17,981 nt of DNA from an uncultured Eubacteriales bacterium (GTDB lineage: Bacteria > Bacillota > Clostridia > Monoglobales > Monoglobaceae): contig URZD01000017.1 in NCBI GenBank assembly GCA_900552305.1, forward strand, positions 1 through 17,981. The letters run 5' to 3'. Position numbers and translations under genes: made by a program. The notes below the pieces were generated by a model. It saw nothing but the letters and a program-made list of their open reading frames with translations, was not told the origin of the DNA and did not search any database. This document shows, one piece after another, positions 1 through 7,351 of the stretch. Numbering within the stretch: the stretch's first letter is position 1; each line of letters opens with the position of its first letter.

Positions 1-1
1 G

Positions 2-223
2 CCGTTCATTTTGCTTTATGCACTCTGTCCAATCGGTTCAGGATCAGGCTGGTTATGCGGGATAGTCGGGTTGTCTGCGATGATTATATTGCTATTTCTC
101 AGAGAGATTCATTCGTTGTTTGTCGCAAAAAATATTACGAATTTGCATTGGATTTTGTACCTTTGCACCATCGAAATCGCACCGGTGGCATTTGCGGTGC
201 TCATGTTGATAAAACACAGTTAA
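2..223 (+). CDS. DUF4271 family membrane protein, C-terminal fragment
   Basis: This is an open frame running in from the left edge, and only its last 73 residues are present. It contains a hydrophobic segment (LCGIVGLSAMIILLFLRE), then a basic stretch with HSLFVAKNI, then a second hydrophobic segment (WILYLCTIEIAPVAFAVLML) and a short basic end. This pattern, especially the LYLCTIEI-type helix, matches the end of DUF4271 proteins, integral membrane proteins of unknown function found in Bacteroidetes. In Bacteroidales this gene commonly sits just before hemD and rnpA, and that is the order here; the gap to the next start is two bases. The start lies outside the window. The family call rests on motif memory and gene order, so it is moderately sure. 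Confidence 0.65.
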   Translation, partial: PFILLYALCPIGSGSGWLCGIVGLSAMIILLFLREIHSLFVAKNITNLHWILYLCTIEIAPVAFAVLMLIKHS

Positions 224-225
224 GA

Positions 226-1092
226 ATGAGTGTAACGAAAGTCAGTCGAATTCTTGTCTCTCAGCCGCAGCCGGCTATCCCCGAAAAGTCTCCTTTCTTC
301 GAATTGGCGCGCAGACAGCGCATAACCGTCGATTATCATCCGTTCATTCGGGTTGCGGGCGTTTCGCTCAAGGAGTTCCGGCAGCAGCGGGTCGAGATAT
401 TGGATCATACGGCCGTAATTTTCACGTCGCGCACGACCGTCGACAGCTTTTTCCGTATTTGCGAGGAGGCGCGTATCACCGTTCCCGAAACGATGAAGTA
501 CATCTGCCAGACGGAGGCCGTGGCGCTCTACCTGCAAAAATACATCGTCTACCGCAAGCGTAAAATTTCGTTTGCCGACGGTTCGTTCACCAATTTGATC
601 GAACTGCTCATCAAGCACAAGGAGGAGAAGTTCCTGCTCACGCTCAGCGAGCCGCACAAGCCCGATCTGCCCGAGACGATGGCCAAGCTCAAATTCTCGT
701 TCCATCCGGTGATTCTCGCCCGCACGGTGGCGGCCGATCCCGAAGGGATCGACATCCGTTCCTACGACGTGGTGGGCATCTATTCTCCCTCGGAGGTCAA
801 GGTGCTCATCGAGCAGTTCGGCGACGAACTGCCGACGATCGCCGCCTTCGGCGAGGCGACGCTGCGCTGCGCCATCGAGGCGGGACTGACCGTCAAGATC
901 AAGGCCCCGACGCCCGAAGCTCCTTCGATGGTCAAGGCGATCGACATCTACATCGACCAGGTGCACGCCGGCAAGGAGGTCGAGGCGGCGCAGTTCGTCG
1001 AGGACAAGCAGAAGGAGGAGTTCATCCGTTCGCAGCAGCACAAGCTGGCTAAGAAGAGCCGCGCACGCCGTTCGTCGGCCGACAAGAAATAA
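226..1092 (+). CDS. hemD: Uroporphyrinogen-III synthase
   Basis: Cyclises hydroxymethylbilane to uroporphyrinogen III in the cytoplasm, the branch point of haem, sirohaem and corrin synthesis. The protein is 288 residues from the ATG at 226. This start is chosen because it follows the upstream stop by two bases; the longer reading from base 55 would overlap the DUF4271 gene. The sequence shows the loosely conserved HemD pattern: ILVSQPQP at the start, a DHTAVIFTSRTTVDSFF strand-helix near residue 55, an SEPHKPD segment near 140, and DVVGIYSPSEVKVLIEQFG with IAAFGEATLRCAIEAGL towards the end. The last 40 residues are a Lys/Glu/Arg-rich tail (VHAGKEVEAAQ to SSADKK) seen in Bacteroidetes versions. 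No strong Shine-Dalgarno site precedes it, as is usual in that phylum. Codon use is GC-rich and unlike anything after 1530. Confidence 0.85.
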   Translation: MSVTKVSRILVSQPQPAIPEKSPFFELARRQRITVDYHPFIRVAGVSLKEFRQQRVEILDHTAVIFTSRTTVDSFFRICEEARITVPETMKYICQTEAVALYLQKYIVYRKRKISFADGSFTNLIELLIKHKEEKFLLTLSEPHKPDLPETMAKLKFSFHPVILARTVAADPEGIDIRSYDVVGIYSPSEVKVLIEQFGDELPTIAAFGEATLRCAIEAGLTVKIKAPTPEAPSMVKAIDIYIDQVHAGKEVEAAQFVEDKQKEEFIRSQQHKLAKKSRARRSSADKK

Positions 1093-1097
1093 CGACC

Positions 1098-1118
1098 GGA
1101 GGCGGTACGTCCGCCTCC
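1098..1118 (+). other. GC-rich hairpin between hemD and rnpA
   Basis: GGAGGCGG (1098-1105) and CCGCCTCC (1111-1118) form a perfect 8-bp stem around a 5-base loop, 15 bases before the rnpA start. No run of T follows, so it is not an ordinary terminator. It may slow transcription, mark a processing site or affect rnpA translation; the sequence does not decide between these. Confidence 0.5.
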
Positions 1119-1132
1119 ATTGAGAGAATACG

Positions 1133-1504
1133 ATGATCCCGTCCCGTACATTGCCCCGCGCCGAACGGTTGCGCACGCTGGGTGCGATCCGCCGCCTGTT
1201 CGAGAGCGGCGAGTCGGGTTTCGTCTATCCGTTCCGTTACGTCTGGTTCGCCGAGGCCGACGAGATAGCTTCGGTCGAGGTATTGTTCTCCGTGCCCAAG
1301 AAATTCCACAAGCGGGCCAACAAACGCAACTTGCTGCGACGCCGTACCAAGGAGGCATACCGGTTGCAGAAACAGACGTTGAAGAACGGCAGCCCGGCGA
1401 ACCTCGACCTGGCGCTGATCTACTCCTCGAAGGAGATCGTTCCCTATAAAACCGTCGAAAATGCCCTGCGCCGGATTCTTCAACAGATTGCGGAGCGTCT
1501 GTAA
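1133..1504 (+). CDS. rnpA: Ribonuclease P protein component
   Basis: Protein subunit of RNase P. It binds the catalytic RNA and the 5' leader of precursor tRNAs so that the leader is cut off. The 123-residue length fits the family. The diagnostic basic helix is at residues 60-77 (KRANKRNLLRRRTKEAYR, the RNR motif), preceded by the central strand VEVLFSVPKKFHK. The N terminus LPRAERLRTLGAIRRLFESG is the usual opening of Bacteroidetes RnpA. The ATG at 1133 follows a GAGAGAA stretch. In Bacteroidales rnpA is usually followed by yidD with little or no gap. Here the reading frame after rnpA starts like a yidD but is cut off after some 15-20 codons. This is the last intact gene of the Bacteroidales-like segment. 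Confidence 0.93.
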   Translation: MIPSRTLPRAERLRTLGAIRRLFESGESGFVYPFRYVWFAEADEIASVEVLFSVPKKFHKRANKRNLLRRRTKEAYRLQKQTLKNGSPANLDLALIYSSKEIVPYKTVENALRRILQQIAERL

Positions 1505-1533
1505 ACGTGCGGCGGCGCTGCCGCTGATAATGG
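1504..1533 (+). other. Junction between Bacteroidales-like and Clostridia-like sequence
   Basis: A single frame opens at the ATG at 1461, inside the end of rnpA. It reads RLRSVCKRAAALPLI and then, without a stop, MGQNIGTCLTSILSSIGA. The first piece resembles the start of YidD, where LPLI is followed by a conserved RFYQ..ISP segment that is absent here. The second piece is the middle of a Na/Pi cotransporter. Both families plausibly share an LPLI-like stretch, so the join can be placed only to about 1504-1533. Codon choice changes here: ATC and GC-rich codons before, many ATA and AGG codons after. This is best read as an assembly chimera at a short shared sequence; a real recombination event is less likely. 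Confidence 0.75.
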
Positions 1534-2600
1534 GTCAGAATATAGGAACGTGCCTGACCTCGATTTTGTCGTCAATCGGCGCGACTAAGGACGCGAAGCG
1601 CGCAAGTGTCGTGCATCTTGTGTTCAATATCTCGGGTACGGTTGTCTGTCTTATAGTGTACTATATACTAAGGGCGTTTATCACACCGGATATGTTCGAC
1701 TTCACAAAGCCGATAAACGCGGCGGGAATCGCGGTAATTCATACGAGTTTCAACGTGTTCTCAACGGTTGTGCTGTTCCCGTTCATCAAGCAGTTTGAAA
1801 GGTTTACCTATGTAATTATCAAATCGGAGAACGAGACGGAGGAAACCGAGCTTTTGGACGAAAGATTTTTGCTTACGCCGTCGGTTGCGATTTCACAGAG
1901 CAAGGACTTGACGCACAGAATGGCACAAATCGCAAAGAACTCGCTTTGCCGCTCACTTGACCTTATGACGGATTTTGACGAGGTAATCGGCACGGAAATC
2001 CGCAGCGATGAGGAAATGGTTGACCACTACGAGGATAAGCTCGGCACATACCTTGTAAAGCTGTCAAGAAAGAGTATGTCTGTTGAGGACAGCCACGAGG
2101 TGTCGCGGCTTTTGCATACGATAGGCGATTTTGAGCGAATCTCGGATCACGCGGTGAATATACTCGGCGTGGCGGAGGAGGTTCACACCAAGAAGATAGA
2201 GTTTTCCAAGGAGGCGCGGCACGAGGTTGACGTTTTGAGTAACGCAATACGCGAGATTCTGACAAACACCGTTACCGCGTTTGAGAACGAGGATTTGGAG
2301 CTTGCGAAGAAGATTGAGCCGCTTGAGCAGGTAATAGACAGAATAAAGTTCAAACTTAAACAAAGGCATATCACAAGGCTCCAGAACGGCGAATGTACGA
2401 TTGAGTCAGGATTTATTTTCTCCGATTTCATTACCAACTGCGAGAGGGTAGCGGATCATTGTTCCAATGTTGCGGTATGTCTGATTCAGGTTGCCGAGGA
2501 CAGCTTTGATACGCACGAATATTTGCAGAATTTGAGAGATCACGGCGATGTTTCGTTTGACGAGTTGTATAAGATGTATAAGGAAAAGTACTCTGTTTAA
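1518..2600 (+). CDS. Na/Pi cotransporter with PhoU-like tail, 5'-truncated
   Basis: C-terminal part of a bacterial Na+/phosphate symporter of the membrane. The first recognisable motif is PLIMGQNIGTC, part of the second Na_Pi_cotrans repeat. It is followed by KRASVVHLVFNISGTVVCLIVYYIL and INAAGIAVIHTSFNVFSTVVLFPFI, two typical helices of that repeat. The rest, from about residue 140 of the fused frame, is a helical PhoU-like domain (HRMAQIAKNSLCRSLDLM, LHTIGDFERISDHAVNILG, NCERVADHCSNVAVCL) that in this family hangs in the cytoplasm. Whole members are usually around 550-600 residues, so roughly the first 200, including the first transport repeat, are missing. The frame is open upstream to an ATG at 1461, but those first codons belong to the neighbouring foreign sequence. 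Either a partial gene at a contig join or a broken gene; the former is more likely. Confidence 0.85.
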   Translation: MPLIMGQNIGTCLTSILSSIGATKDAKRASVVHLVFNISGTVVCLIVYYILRAFITPDMFDFTKPINAAGIAVIHTSFNVFSTVVLFPFIKQFERFTYVIIKSENETEETELLDERFLLTPSVAISQSKDLTHRMAQIAKNSLCRSLDLMTDFDEVIGTEIRSDEEMVDHYEDKLGTYLVKLSRKSMSVEDSHEVSRLLHTIGDFERISDHAVNILGVAEEVHTKKIEFSKEARHEVDVLSNAIREILTNTVTAFENEDLELAKKIEPLEQVIDRIKFKLKQRHITRLQNGECTIESGFIFSDFITNCERVADHCSNVAVCLIQVAEDSFDTHEYLQNLRDHGDVSFDELYKMYKEKYSV

Positions 2601-2626
2601 AACGTCGATGAAATTGCAGAATTAAA

Positions 2627-2669
2627 TGGACCGAAGCCTGTTTGATACGGGTTTCGGTTCATTTTTTTT
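2627..2669 (+). terminator. Rho-independent terminator of the Na/Pi cotransporter
   Basis: A 14-base arm at 2627-2640 (TGGACCGAAGCCTG) pairs with 2648-2661 (CGGGTTTCGGTTCA), including some G-U pairs, around a 7-base loop. Eight T follow at 2662-2669. It lies 27 bases after the stop codon. Confidence 0.88.
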
Positions 2670-2698
2670 CGGCTTAATTTTTATATATGTAAGCCGAA
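2668..2698. repeat. 9-bp inverted repeat next to the terminator
   Basis: TTCGGCTTA (2668-2676) and TAAGCCGAA (2690-2698) are perfect inverted copies with a 13-base AT-rich spacer. There is no T-run on either side in the sense of a terminator. It could be a second, weaker transcription barrier between the convergent genes. No clear terminator for the minus-strand transporter was found in 2699-2779; that stretch holds only a weak A7/T7 hairpin at 2718-2735. Confidence 0.45.
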
Positions 2699-2779
2699 TA
2701 CGATATGCCTAATGATTAAAAAAAGTAATTTTTTTGAATGTATACCTTACGATGCTGTGCTTTTGGGCGGTCAAAACGT

Positions 2780-3643
2780 CTACAGTGTTAAAAATACGGC
2801 ACATATTCCAAGCAGAAGGACGGACAGCTCTCTTTTTCCGAATTTCTCGCGGAAGATGACAAACCCGGTCAGCGATGAAAGAATTATAACACTGACATTT
2901 TGAACGGGAAAGAAAAATGCGCAGCTCAGCCGTCCGGCAAGAAACGTGTTTAACAGATTACAGCAGCCGAAGCATATGCCGGTCGCAAGAGCAAAAACCT
3001 TGCTGCGCGGCGGCAGGCTGCATTTTTGGCTGCCGCCGACCGCAAGACGGCATATAAATGACGCGCAGCAGGCAAGCAAGAAGGCAAGCGCAAGAAACGC
3101 CGGCAGTTGGCTGCCCGACTGCGAATGCTGCCACAGTTTTTGTATGATTCCCAATCCGCCTGACGCGGCGGTACTAAGCAGAAGGGGCAGAATATGCGTT
3201 TTTCCGTCCGCGGGGCGCGTCCTTTTAGCTCCGGAAACGATAACCGCAAGAACGGCGGCGGCTATTCCGACTACCTTTTTAAGATTCAGGTATTCGTGAA
3301 AAAGCAGCGTCCCGGCAATCACGGGAATAACAAAGCCTAAGGAGTATACGGTAGCGCAGAGGGAGATGTTCCCGGTTTTGAGCGCCAGCGTATAATTCCA
3401 CTGTGCCGCGATAAGCAAAGCCGCGTATACAAGCGAATAAATGAGGGTTGTACCCGACAGACCCGCACGGCTTGTCAGCGCGGGGATTAAAAGGCAGAAA
3501 AAGCCGCCGGCAAACAGGGCGCTCTGCACGCCGAAAAATTCCGCCGTACCAAACGAAAACCCCGATACCGACTTTGACAGCAGGTTGCGCATGACCGATA
3601 TTACAATGCTTGCGGACAGGGCGCATACGATTATAGAATTCAT
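2780..3643 (-). CDS. DMT superfamily (EamA-type) transporter
   Basis: A 287-residue, very hydrophobic protein of about ten membrane helices arranged as two repeats, as in EamA-type members of the drug/metabolite transporter superfamily. The repeat ends are visible: LKTGNISLCATVYSLGFVIPVIAGTLLFHEYLNLKK in the first half, and LSCAFFFPVQNVSVIILSSLTGFVIFREKFGKRE with a final LLLGICAVFL helix in the second. It would move a small organic solute across the cytoplasmic membrane; the substrate cannot be read from the sequence. Its ATG shares one base with the GH5 stop codon (TGATG at 3645-3641), and AAGGGGAG in the GH5 end serves as its ribosome site, so the two are translationally coupled. That suggests a solute related to the GH5 substrate or product. 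A family other than EamA within DMT is possible. Confidence 0.8.
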   Translation of the reverse strand: MNSIIVCALSASIVISVMRNLLSKSVSGFSFGTAEFFGVQSALFAGGFFCLLIPALTSRAGLSGTTLIYSLVYAALLIAAQWNYTLALKTGNISLCATVYSLGFVIPVIAGTLLFHEYLNLKKVVGIAAAVLAVIVSGAKRTRPADGKTHILPLLLSTAASGGLGIIQKLWQHSQSGSQLPAFLALAFLLACCASFICRLAVGGSQKCSLPPRSKVFALATGICFGCCNLLNTFLAGRLSCAFFFPVQNVSVIILSSLTGFVIFREKFGKRELSVLLLGICAVFLTL

Positions 3644-4734
3644 CAGTCCGCAGCTCCCCTTATAATGCGCGCCATGTTCTCGCTCAATATTTTTCTTTCG
3701 TCATCGTCCACAAGGCTGAAACGGTTTCCGTCATTCGGCGTACTCAAATAATTCCATACGCAATACGGAATGTCAAACTCCTTCAAAACAGAAATAACAT
3801 CGCGCATCCAGTTTTCGCGGTATTTTATATTGCAGTGGCGTATCGTGCCAAACTCGCCGCACCACAGGATTTTATCGGGGTGATTTTCCCTAAATTTGAG
3901 TGCGGGCAAAAGTGTACTGCGGATAAAACGCCTGTCGATTACCGAAAATTCTTTGTAAGAATCGTTGTTGCCGTATACCACGCGTTCAAAGTCGCGGTAC
4001 AGCTCGGCATCGCCGGGGTACGGCATCTTTCTGTTGTAGAACAGCGGATCCGCCTGCAATACTCCCTGCTGGTGGGTAAAGCTAAACGGCAGATAATAAT
4101 GGAAGGTATAGATTATATTTTCGTCATCAAAGATTTTGAGGGATTCCAAGGTGTCCACGCTGTTCCAACAGACGCTGCCGAGGATTATTTTGCGGTCGGT
4201 GTTGAGCTTCCGTATTTCGTCAACCGTTTTTTCCGCAAGAGTGTTCCATTGTTCGGGGTCAACGTCCCTCACTTCGTTAAGCAGCTCGAACGCGACTTCG
4301 GGATAGCCGCAGAAACGCTTTTCAAACTCGCGCCACAGTGCGGTAAAGCGTTCCTGAAGCTCGTCATCGTCAAGCAGCTGACGCGTTTCGGGAATGTCGC
4401 AGTAGTTCCCCACCGCCTTGTGAAGATTCAGCACCATGTTGAGGCTATATTTTCTGCACCACGTTATGAAATTTTCAATAAGTCCGAAGATGTGTTCACG
4501 GTATACATACGCGCTTTCCTCAATGACAATCTGGTCAAAGCCGAGACGGATATGGTCCATACCGAGTGACGCGATATATTTGACGTCCGACTCGGTTATG
4601 TATGTGTCAAAATGCTCAAAGTCGCCCACGGTCAGCAGCATACGCCGCTCCGGAGGAAGGACGTTAAACCTTTTGTAGTTTGTAAGCCAGCCGCCGATTC
4701 CCATACCCTTTTCAAAACCGATAAATCCGTTCAT
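3643..4734 (-). CDS. Glycoside hydrolase family 5, intracellular
   Basis: A 363-residue retaining glycosidase of the GH5 (cellulase) fold. It opens with FEKGMGIGGWLTN, the common GH5 N terminus, then HIRLGFD (Arg63). LLNEV at 151-155 carries the acid/base Glu154 after Asn153, and FHYY places the active-site His212. WCGEFG carries the nucleophile Glu294, and WNYL near 327 is a typical sugar-binding tryptophan loop. There is no signal peptide and no carbohydrate-binding module, so it probably acts in the cytoplasm on imported oligosaccharides or glycosides. GH5 covers many activities (glucan, mannan, glycoside hydrolysis) and the exact substrate is not decided. The ribosome site is AAGGAGAA at 4741-4748. 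It is first in an operon with the DMT transporter and divergent from an AraC regulator that probably controls it. Confidence 0.9.
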   Translation of the reverse strand: MNGFIGFEKGMGIGGWLTNYKRFNVLPPERRMLLTVGDFEHFDTYITESDVKYIASLGMDHIRLGFDQIVIEESAYVYREHIFGLIENFITWCRKYSLNMVLNLHKAVGNYCDIPETRQLLDDDELQERFTALWREFEKRFCGYPEVAFELLNEVRDVDPEQWNTLAEKTVDEIRKLNTDRKIILGSVCWNSVDTLESLKIFDDENIIYTFHYYLPFSFTHQQGVLQADPLFYNRKMPYPGDAELYRDFERVVYGNNDSYKEFSVIDRRFIRSTLLPALKFRENHPDKILWCGEFGTIRHCNIKYRENWMRDVISVLKEFDIPYCVWNYLSTPNDGNRFSLVDDDERKILSENMARIIRGAAD

Positions 4735-4814
4735 ATAAGTTCTCCTTAAAGTAGTATTTTTCCGTATTCTATCACAAAAAACACCTTGAAGGGTATAAAA
4801 ATTTATATATATAC
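4735..4814 (-). promoter_or_regulatory. Candidate activator-dependent promoter of the GH5 operon
   Basis: On the minus strand a TAGAAT -10 box lies at 4766-4771, but the -35 region (about 4789-4794) reads ACCCTT, far from consensus. An imperfect palindrome with arms ACCTT/AAGGGT (4783-4794) overlaps this -35 position. A weak -35 overlapped by a palindrome fits a promoter that needs an activator, here the divergent AraC protein. This is inference from one sequence. Confidence 0.4.
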
Positions 4815-4843
4815 TTGTACAAAAGATAGATTTATGTTAAAAT
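4815..4843 (+). promoter_or_regulatory. Promoter of the AraC-family regulator
   Basis: TTGTAC at 4815-4820 and TAAAAT at 4838-4843 are separated by 17 bases, a good sigma-A layout. Transcription would start near 4850, which rules out the upstream in-frame ATG codons at 4786 and 4834 as starts of the regulator. Confidence 0.7.
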
Positions 4844-4875
4844 GCTCTTATAGGAAAGCAAAAGGGGTGACGGCA

Positions 4876-5610
4876 TTGAATATAAGGATAGGAATTACGG
4901 CGGACGGAGTGAAACAGTACCCGCCGCACAAGCACGAATTCGGCGAGATTATGACCTACATAAGCGGCAGCGGGTATCTGTACACGCCGGAGAAAAACTA
5001 TGCCTTTGAACGCGGAACGATGATTTTTGTGCCGCCGGGGGTTGTCCACGGCTCCGTATCGGAGGGGGGATTTAAAAATATATCAATCGGCGGGGATTTT
5101 GATGAGCTTATGCTGAACAAGGAGCCGGTTTCGGTCGGCAGCATTACGGCGCAGAACGGAATATCGATGGCAAAGATTATTTACAGCAACAGGTACGCAA
5201 ACGATTCGCTCCTTCATTCGCTGTGTACGGCGTTCGTATGCCTTTTTATGCAAGGGGTGGATTTTGAGGAAAATGAGGTCGCCGTTTCGATACATGAAAT
5301 AGTAAATAAAATAAACGACAACGCTTTTGACACGCGGCTGAATCTGTGCGAAATTCTGAACGGCAGCGGGTATTCGGAGGATTATATTCGCGCAAAATTC
5401 AGGCAGCATACAGGCAAAACTCCGACCAAATTTTTGACCGAAATCCGCATGAGAAGGGCAAGGCTTTTGATTGATATATACGGCAAAAGGCTTGCAATGC
5501 AGGAGATTGCGCTGCGGTGCGGCTACTGTGACTATGTATATTTTTCAAAGAGGTTTAAAAAATTTGCGGGGTGTTCTCCCAACGAATACAGGCGACGAGT
5601 AAGCGTGTAG
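4876..5610 (+). CDS. AraC-family transcriptional regulator
   Basis: A 244-residue activator. The N-terminal half is a cupin-like ligand domain (YPPHKHEFGEIMTYISGSGYL, then FVPPGVVHG), as in sugar-responsive AraC proteins. The C-terminal 100 residues hold two helix-turn-helix units: LCEILNGSGYSEDYIRAKFRQHTGKTPTKF and MQEIALRCGYCDYVYFSKRFKKFAGCSPNEYRR, the latter with the conserved GY.D..YFS.FKK..G.SP..YR pattern. The TTG at 4876 is chosen as start because AAGGGG at 4862-4867 sits at proper spacing and the promoter lies just upstream; a GTG at 4867 is in frame but too close to that site. It is divergent from the GH5-DMT operon, so that operon is its likely target, induced by a sugar bound to the cupin domain. 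Confidence 0.9.
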   Translation: MNIRIGITADGVKQYPPHKHEFGEIMTYISGSGYLYTPEKNYAFERGTMIFVPPGVVHGSVSEGGFKNISIGGDFDELMLNKEPVSVGSITAQNGISMAKIIYSNRYANDSLLHSLCTAFVCLFMQGVDFEENEVAVSIHEIVNKINDNAFDTRLNLCEILNGSGYSEDYIRAKFRQHTGKTPTKFLTEIRMRRARLLIDIYGKRLAMQEIALRCGYCDYVYFSKRFKKFAGCSPNEYRRRVSV

Positions 5611-5622
5611 CGGCATAAAAAA

Positions 5623-5652
5623 GTCCGCTTGATTTACAAAAATCAAGCGGGC
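5623..5652 (-). terminator. Terminator of the ABC importer operon, probably bidirectional
   Basis: CCGCTTGATTT (5625-5635) and its exact complement at 5640-5650 form an 11-bp stem with a 4-base loop, extendable to 13 bp with one G-U pair. On the minus strand the stem is followed by six T (5617-5622), giving a strong terminator for the ATPase gene. On the plus strand a weaker T-rich stretch follows, so it may also end the araC transcript. Confidence 0.9.
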
Positions 5653-5662
5653 AGAATGTATT

Positions 5663-6436
5663 TTAGTTTCCGCACTCAATACTAATCTCGTTAAACTGTG
5701 TAAGGTAATCGTCTATGGTTTTTGATTTCTTTTCCTCGCCGCGGAAGTCCATGATAATTTTGCCGTCGTGCATCATTATGCTGCGCGTTCCGTAATCAAC
5801 CGCATAGCGCAGATTGTGCGTTACCATCAGCGCGGTCAGCTTTTTTTCCTCTATAATCTTATTCGTCAGCTGCATAACGGTGTCAGCGCTGCGCGGGTCA
5901 AGCGCCGCGGTATGCTCGTCAAGGAGCAGCAGTTTTGGCGTGTACAGCGTTGCCATAATCAGCGCAAGAGCCTGTCTTTGTCCGCCGGAGAGCGTTCCCG
6001 CCGCCGCGTCCATTCTGTCCTCAAGACCCATGCCGAGGACACTAAGGCTTTCGCGGTAAAAGCCGAGCCTTTTTTTGTTTAAGCCAAAGGTGAGGTTAAA
6101 GCTCTTTGCCTTGTTATCCGCAAGGCTCATGTTCTCGAAAATCGTCATTTTGGAGCAGGTCCCCATTGCCGGATTCTGGAATACGCGTGCGATGTCGGCG
6201 GCTCTTTTGTGGGCGGGCTTTTTGGTCATGTCCGCGCCGTCAAGCGTGACCGTGCCGCTGTCCGCCGGCAGACTGCCCGAGATTATGTTCAGTATTGTTG
6301 TCTTTCCGCTGCCGTTTGAGCCGACAACCGAAACAAATTCGCCGTTATCCACCGTCATGGAAAAGCCGTCAAAAAGCAGCTTTTCGTCTACTGTGCCGCG
6401 GTTAAAGCTCTTGTGAATGTTTTTTATTTCAAGCAT
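5663..6436 (-). CDS. ABC importer ATP-binding protein (TrpZ-like, COG1101 type)
   Basis: The 257-residue ATPase of a three-part importer at the inner face of the membrane. All ABC landmarks are present: Walker A GSNGSGKTT at 39-47, Q-loop VFQNP with Gln87, signature TLSGGQ at 148-153, Walker B LLLLDE ending Asp173-Glu174, the D-loop AALDP and the H-loop His207 in MVTHN. DEHTAALDP in place of the more common DEPTSALD, and the FQNP..GT segment with helical insert 105-127, are typical of the ATPase paired with the BPD_transp_2 permease and PF04392 binding protein (trpXYZ-like systems). The start is preceded by AAGGAGG. It is the last gene of the operon, 13 bases after the permease, and ends at a strong terminator. 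It energises uptake of a substrate that, judging from the leader, may be tryptophan. Confidence 0.9.
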   Translation of the reverse strand: MLEIKNIHKSFNRGTVDEKLLFDGFSMTVDNGEFVSVVGSNGSGKTTILNIISGSLPADSGTVTLDGADMTKKPAHKRAADIARVFQNPAMGTCSKMTIFENMSLADNKAKSFNLTFGLNKKRLGFYRESLSVLGMGLEDRMDAAAGTLSGGQRQALALIMATLYTPKLLLLDEHTAALDPRSADTVMQLTNKIIEEKKLTALMVTHNLRYAVDYGTRSIMMHDGKIIMDFRGEEKKSKTIDDYLTQFNEISIECGN

Positions 6437-6449
6437 TTTTCCGTCCTCC

Positions 6450-7313
6450 TTACGCCTTGCCCTTGTATCTGCTCAGAACAAGAGTTACTATAAAGAGCAG
6501 CGCGACAACAAGGTTTGTGTCCTTAGATTCCAGTCCGACAAGCATTGCAAGCGAGATAAACGCCTTGTAGATAATCATGCCGAAGATAACGCCCGTGGTC
6601 GGTTTCATGAAACGCAGCCGTCCGAACAGCGTCATGCCGATGATTACCGCGGCAAGTCCGATAACAAGCGAGCCTGTGCCGGCGGACACGTTGAACGATT
6701 TTATGTACTGAAGGTATATGCACCCCGAAGCCGAGATAAGACCGTTGGCTATCGCAAGACCGGTGATTTTTACCTTTCCGGGATTTTTTGCAAGGGTTAC
6801 GACAAGATTTTCGTTATCTCCCGCCGCGCGGAGGATAAAGCCCGATTTGGTGGACAGATAAAGGTCAAGTATCAGCTTGAAGAATATCGCAAGCAGCGCC
6901 GAGATAATCAGGTATCTGTACTTGAACAGCGGACTGTCGCTGCCTATGAGCGAAAAGAGCGTTACCGTGTCCATGCTCAGAAATTCGTTCGGCTTGTCCA
7001 CGATTGTGTAGTTTATCGAGTAAAGCGCCGTCATGGTGATAATACCGCAGAGCAAGTCGCGAAAGCCGAGCTTGACATTGAGTACGCCCGTTACCGTTCC
7101 CGCGAGCGCGCCCGCCGCAAAGGCGAGAAGAAGGCAGAGAAACGGATTTACGCCGCGCAGAAGGCAGGCTGTTGCGACCGCCATGCCGAGCGGAAATGTT
7201 CCGTCCGTGGACAAATCCGGGAAGTCAAGGATTCGGAGACTGATATAGACGCCGAATGCCATGATGCAGTATATAAGACCCTCTGTTACAATACCTGAAA
7301 TTAAACTTACCAT
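6450..7313 (-). CDS. ABC importer permease (TrpY-like, COG4120 type)
   Basis: A 287-residue permease with eight or nine predicted membrane helices, of the BPD_transp_2 (branched-chain amino acid/ribose type) fold. It opens with GIVTEGLIYCIMAFGVYISLRILDFPDLSTDGTFPLG; the DLSTDGTF segment is typical of the permeases that pair with PF04392 binding proteins. Near the end LVIGLAAVIIGMTLFGR is the conserved coupling-helix region that contacts the ATPase. It lies between the binding protein gene (90 bases upstream, with a strong hairpin between) and the ATPase gene. Whole and intact. The substrate is not readable from the permease itself. Confidence 0.88.
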   Translation of the reverse strand: MVSLISGIVTEGLIYCIMAFGVYISLRILDFPDLSTDGTFPLGMAVATACLLRGVNPFLCLLLAFAAGALAGTVTGVLNVKLGFRDLLCGIITMTALYSINYTIVDKPNEFLSMDTVTLFSLIGSDSPLFKYRYLIISALLAIFFKLILDLYLSTKSGFILRAAGDNENLVVTLAKNPGKVKITGLAIANGLISASGCIYLQYIKSFNVSAGTGSLVIGLAAVIIGMTLFGRLRFMKPTTGVIFGMIIYKAFISLAMLVGLESKDTNLVVALLFIVTLVLSRYKGKA

Positions 7314-7351
7314 AATTATCTGTTCCTTTATTCCTGTATAAAAAGTGTATG

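Noticed and set aside
220..1176. Long minus-strand frame of 318 codons opposite hemD
   Set aside because: It is rich in Arg and Leu, has no family features and mirrors the GC-rich codon pattern of hemD, whose product is recognisable.
1461..1517. Genuine N terminus of the Na/Pi cotransporter
   Set aside because: These codons overlap the rnpA end, have Bacteroidales composition and look like the start of yidD; the transporter family has a long first repeat here that is missing.
6417..7298. Plus-strand frame of 293 codons opposite the ABC permease
   Set aside because: Charged, repetitive, no known motif; the minus-strand permease has clear helices and a ribosome site.
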